Origin: a virus
Reading direction: 5' to 3' (one strand)
DNA: 22,835 bases
Virus record (IMG/VR): IMGVR_UViG_3300044489_000257
Coordinates: 1 to 22,835 of that record
Made by a program: the position numbers and the translations under genes. Position 1 is the first letter of the stretch. Every line of letters begins with the position of its first letter. Shown piece by piece: positions 20,801-22,835 of this stretch. The notes beneath the pieces were generated by a model. That model did not search any database. It was not told where the DNA came from and worked only from the letters and a program-made list of their open reading frames with translations.

Positions 20801-22695
20801 ACGCGGGCCGGCGCGCCGGCCGCCTTGAGGCGGGCTTTGATGTCCTTCCCGATCTCGGCGAGGCCCTGCCCCCGGTCGTTGTGGCCCTTGAACTTCCACA
20901 CCCCGTCGCCGGTTTCCTCGTGAATGCCGGCCCCGTTGTCCGTCGTGGTCACCTTCTCGCGCCGGGCCTTGCGCTCGAGCGCCTTGGCCTTCAAGGCCTC
21001 GACCTGTTCCGGGGTCCGCTTGCCGCCCGGCAGCATGTCCTCGAAGTAGTAGGCGCTCCCGTTGCCCGTGGGCTGGTCGAGCACCGACGAGTGCAGCACG
21101 TAGCCCTTGTGCCCGTCGTCGTAGGTGATCATGTACCGCTCCGGCTCGCCAGAACGGCCCAGGACCACTTCGGTGATCTCGCCGTGGTGCTCGCCCGTGG
21201 CCATGTTGCCCGTGAACACCATGCGCTCGCCCACCTGGCCGATCCGGCGGCCCCTGGAGTCCACCTGCGGCGCAGCGGTGGCGCCCGGGCGGCCCGGCAG
21301 CGGCACGGTGTTCGACGGCGCGGCGCGCATGTCGCGCGAGGCCTCGGTGAGGCGCTGGCTCAGGGCGGGCAGGGCGGCCTTGACCGCCTCGGCGTCGCTG
21401 TCGGCGATGGCCTGCGCGTGCTCGTGCGCCCAGGCCCGGATGACCTCGTGCAGCTCGCCGACGCGGGGATGGTCCTTGAGGCCGGGCGGGATGATCTGCC
21501 CGATCAGGCCATCGACCACCCGGTCGACCTTGGCCTGGACGCCGGCCGACAGGGCGGGCGCCGCCGGCTCTTCGGCGGCCGCTGCGGGCCGGGCGCCCGG
21601 GAATGCCAGCACCTTCGCCGGAGCGGCCTCGGCGGGCGCGGGCGGGGCCTCGTCGGGCACCTGCCCGCCGGCCTCTCGGATCTGCCGTTTGAGGCCGGCG
21701 ATCATGCTGTTGGCGTCGTAGAGCGCGCGCAACTTGGCCTCGCGCTTGAAGCGCGCCGCGTCCGCTTCGGCCGTGGCGAGCGCGGCGAGCAGGCGCTCGA
21801 CCCGGGGGTCCTTGGCGGGCTCGACGAGGTGGCGGGTGTGGCCGTACTTGCCCGCTTCGGCCTCCAGGCGGGCGCGCTGGCGGGCGCTGCCCCGCTCGCG
21901 CACGGCGGCCAGGTCGCGCGCCATGCGCTCGGTGTGCTCGTGGATGGCCTGCGCGTGGCCCCGGTGCAGCATGGCCACGAACACGGCCGGATCGAGCGTG
22001 GCGGTGTGCCCCGTCTCGTCGTGCCGCACCGTGATCTTGCCGTCCGGCGTGCGCCCGGTGATGTGGAAGTGCCCGGCCTTGCCCTCGTGCTCGAGCTTGA
22101 AGGCCGCGCCCTCGACGAGATCTTCCTCGTGGCCGAGCCCGTGCCCGCCGGCCACGGTGTAGAAGTACCGCCACGGCCGAGCCGGGTTTCCGGTCGGCAC
22201 GCGCCGCATGTACTTGTGCGAGGCCGCCTTCGCGAGCTCGCTCTCCTGACGCTCCCACAGGATCGCGCCCATGCCGGCCGGGATCTCGTGCTCGCCGCCC
22301 ATGCCACGCACCCGACCGAGCAGGGCCTCGGCCTTCCGCAGAACGTCAGACACCACGCGCGTTCCCCTCGTCCGGCGCGGCGGCTGCGGCCGCGCGTTCA
22401 TGTATTCGGCCGCCATGCCGAGCACGGCCCGGCTGCGTTCCTGGCTCTGGCCGTCGAGCAGGGGCAGCAGCTCGCGGCGCCAGCCGGGGCTACCCTGCTC
22501 GAGCACCCGCCGGGCGTCGGCCCGACGGGCCTCCGGCACGCCTTGAAGGATCGAGTCCAGCCGGGGGGAAGGGGCAGGCTGCGCGTAGGCCATCGCAACC
22601 GCGACCTCCGGATCGTCCTGATCTGCCGCCGGATCGGGGGACGGGGGCAGCGTTGACGGCTTCACCGGATGGTCGAGATCGAGACGGCCGCGCAT
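17854..22695 (-). CDS. Giant multidomain polyvalent-type protein (1613 aa)
   Basis: ATG 22695 is preferred over upstream in-frame codons because GGGGGGAAGG directly precedes it. Residues 1-100 are a helical leader, and DVLRKAEALLGRVR at 117-130 recurs in the peptidase. Residues 160-294 are the module shared with the other giant. Residues about 495-545 look SH3-like (YMITYDDGHKGYVLHSSVLD). Residues 590-730 are unassigned (GQGLAEIGKDIKARLKAAG, then WGRNVYVTP). Residues 955-985 hold a GGYRLRGQPHTFRTEQAARDF module, and about 1010-1050 an Ala/His hairpin. Residues about 1305-1575 form a conserved-looking domain: MITGPSNFPTRRN (1363-1375), GRIGFPDYSLKNN, FKWSPGEGAWQR (1548-1559), the type I recall from phage and conjugative polyvalent proteins. 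No catalytic motif is recognised. Ala/Pro-rich linkers separate the parts. Confidence 0.8.
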   Translation of the reverse strand: MRGRLDLDHPVKPSTLPPSPDPAADQDDPEVAVAMAYAQPAPSPRLDSILQGVPEARRADARRVLEQGSPGWRRELLPLLDGQSQERSRAVLGMAAEYMNARPQPPRRTRGTRVVSDVLRKAEALLGRVRGMGGEHEIPAGMGAILWERQESELAKAASHKYMRRVPTGNPARPWRYFYTVAGGHGLGHEEDLVEGAAFKLEHEGKAGHFHITGRTPDGKITVRHDETGHTATLDPAVFVAMLHRGHAQAIHEHTERMARDLAAVRERGSARQRARLEAEAGKYGHTRHLVEPAKDPRVERLLAALATAEADAARFKREAKLRALYDANSMIAGLKRQIREAGGQVPDEAPPAPAEAAPAKVLAFPGARPAAAAEEPAAPALSAGVQAKVDRVVDGLIGQIIPPGLKDHPRVGELHEVIRAWAHEHAQAIADSDAEAVKAALPALSQRLTEASRDMRAAPSNTVPLPGRPGATAAPQVDSRGRRIGQVGERMVFTGNMATGEHHGEITEVVLGRSGEPERYMITYDDGHKGYVLHSSVLDQPTGNGSAYYFEDMLPGGKRTPEQVEALKAKALERKARREKVTTTDNGAGIHEETGDGVWKFKGHNDRGQGLAEIGKDIKARLKAAGAPARVTTDHGWGRNVYVTPQDVPFQVYRPEFLAAYREQGDSVYNTFRQRDQIMTPEALEFERRVEHLGRSFGTSRGDGWNGTSSPGVSARVDWDRALFLEAERDGKRQRAGKVPELPIKVGESAPAAPANKPAAPAASPPAEVNVGSVVTLGGGPRRYLVVGKPVYGGKPAYNLAALSGAEASSSASRAEPSDIALHPDQTVTFTGAIAGKLRNKAAQAAIIYRSHHPEATDNVRAAITGATVDPTPTRGERAERARERAVEAGTAAATPPQAPAAAPAPAAPEAPSGGVRFGEVTPASTRSTGATVYQAPTVGEVPAERLAEMDADAKARGGYRLRGQPHTFRTEQAARDFMAKWGAAPAPAPAAPAASTAEQASTTAAAQRDKHTDRAAWHRDRADALEMMGDSSGAEKHRDAHSAHAAAGDAHHRIRVNVVNGGGRSLDTLVPAAQAKTADAERVSQAANAHIAAPTKSKAEIEHDMGRKGVGYMDRIEPVIAELEAQRAAAGPAAASAQPVHPGAAPAKWTKRHDEGGRPVYDSPSGRVMVIGNPNGVHSVLQQDLASGRWVGAFDGPRTEALAMAERIEVTAAADTPEAAKAREAKLVAAEREARTRAMLGTSTAGAARAPSEAPRVPPPAPAPEAPAAHALGVQVSRTMVDGRLAQAAHSGTSWTPDKRAEQEQAGFVSHMNELAADLTRYATTPEKRAILKEELERYRDGYLKRLHARLSAQSRTLSPMITGPSNFPTRRNNKANEVERKRLDELVEWMNGARRAIRNKIDPPSISSDRDDAHAQLVAKLDKLKRTQETMKAANAIVRAKGTVEDKVPKLVALGMSERGARALFEPDFAGRIGFPDYSLKNNLAEIKRLEGRVGQVAKETSTASSEHTFGDVRVEDSAEDNRIKLFYPGKPDADTIAKLKRHGFKWSPGEGAWQRFRNDNTRAVLRYHFGMDLGGASASGEGEPMQKADPARVERARARAVESGLLAGA
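17971..18783 (-). other. Conserved polyvalent-protein-type domain at giant-protein C-terminus (residues ~1305-1575)
   Basis: SPMITGPSNFPTRRN, GRIGFPDYSLKNN and HGFKWSPGEGAWQR occur in this order, separated by long charged helices. I remember this order from large mobile-element proteins that also carry helicase, methylase or peptidase domains. Biochemical function is unknown to me. In this copy nothing follows it but a short basic tail. Confidence 0.65.
19711..19746 (-). repeat. Short GC-rich tandem repeat coding an Ala-Pro linker
   Basis: Degenerate GGCGCT/GCGGGCGCT units in tandem encode an Ala-Pro-Ala-Pro stretch near residue 985-995 of the 1613-aa protein. It looks like an extended flexible linker. 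Confidence 0.6.
21814..22218 (-). repeat. Copy 2 of the N-terminal module shared by both giant proteins
   Basis: Residues 160-294 of the 1613-aa protein. It starts HKYMRRVP, continues RYFYTVAGGHGLGHEEDLVE and AGHFHITGR, and ends KYGHTRHLVE, paralleling the copy at 11695-12090. Confidence 0.85.
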
Positions 22696-22705
22696 CCTTC
22701 CCCCC
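22696..22705 (-). promoter_or_regulatory. Shine-Dalgarno site of the 1613-aa gene
   Basis: GGGGGGAAGG directly precedes ATG 22695 on the minus strand and closely resembles the site before the fibre-like gene. It favours 22695 over ATG 22725, which has no such motif. Confidence 0.6.
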
Positions 22706-22754
22706 GGGCTGGAACTCGGGCGCATCGTAACACGCGCCCCAGGAAGGGGAAGAG

Positions 22755-22835
22755 GCACCGCCGACCATCGCCGGGACCGGCCCCCGGGTGCGGGAATGCG
22801 CGCGTGCCGAAGCCGCGCACGATGGCCGACGGTGC
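22755..22835. repeat. Imperfect inverted repeat upstream of the 1613-aa gene
   Basis: Arms at 22755-22770 and 22820-22835 are reverse complements at 14 of 16 positions, about 50 bases apart. The right arm touches the window edge, so the repeat may continue. The 22706-22835 interval holds no gene I can support; it may contain a promoter, operator or the 3' end of the next gene. Confidence 0.4.

Noticed and set aside
17942-22258. A 1438-codon frame on the minus strand
   Set aside because: It overlaps the 1613-aa gene in another frame and is dominated by Arg, Gly, Ala and Pro; the competing frame has conserved domains.
18445-22656. A 1403-codon open frame on the plus strand
   Set aside because: It lies antisense to the 1613-aa gene, is Arg/Val/Leu/Gly-rich without recognisable domains, and arises because GC-biased codons leave few stops on the opposite strand.
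22706-22740. Possible minus-strand promoter with a TACGAT-like -10 element
   Set aside because: No matching -35 element at proper spacing; a single weak hexamer is not adequate evidence.
1-22835. CRISPR arrays, tRNA or rRNA genes, insertion sequences
   Set aside because: I saw no regular spaced repeats, no cloverleaf with a conserved T-arm, and no transposase-like protein on either strand.

Overview
The window is a head-morphogenesis and virion-cargo region of a tailed double-stranded DNA bacteriophage or prophage (Caudoviricetes type). All genes I accept lie on the minus strand, so transcription runs from high to low coordinates. The DNA is very GC-rich (around 70% by eye). Third codon positions are nearly all G or C, which produces long spurious ORFs on the plus strand. 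Strong AGGGGG/GGAG Shine-Dalgarno sites and one classical hairpin-plus-U-tract terminator point to a high-GC bacterial host. I see no integrase, repressor, terminase, tRNA, rRNA, CRISPR array or insertion sequence, so temperate versus lytic lifestyle and host genus cannot be decided here.

Layout in transcription order: (1) 22695-17854, a 1613-aa multidomain giant protein. (2) 17852-16476, a C39/papain-like cysteine peptidase joined to an inorganic-pyrophosphatase-like domain. (3) 16476-14683, the portal protein. (4) 14669-14220 and 14181-13771, two small beta-rich putative virion proteins. (5) 13760-12285, a MuF/SPP1 gp7-type minor head protein. (6) 12285-5266, a 2339-aa giant protein. (7) 5241-4975, a small zinc-ribbon protein. 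A Rho-independent terminator at 4873-4911 closes this block. The second block is the shell cassette: prohead protease (4788-3946), scaffold (3926-3117) and major capsid protein with an Ig/FN3-like insert (3034-1526). It is followed by three small putative structural proteins and the start of a tail-fibre-like gene that runs off the left edge.

The first block interleaves portal and MuF with multidomain proteins of the 'polyvalent protein' type, which are thought to be packaged in the head and ejected with the DNA. The most striking element is the C-terminus of the 2339-aa protein. It ends in a two-domain DNA polymerase III beta-clamp-like module. That module keeps the three segments that build the clamp's partner-binding pocket (ATDGHRLA, FPDYxxVIP and the terminal VVMPMRL) but lacks clamp domain 1. 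The two giants share a roughly 130-aa N-terminal module not known to me as an enzyme, and both carry Ala/His-rich helical-hairpin repeats.

Working model (inference): peptidase, pyrophosphatase-like domain, clamp and helical spacers form a virion-delivered early-infection toolkit built into the portal-MuF cluster. Shared N-terminal and short linear motifs would act as packaging or processing signals. Functions rest on motif recognition by eye; no database search was possible.
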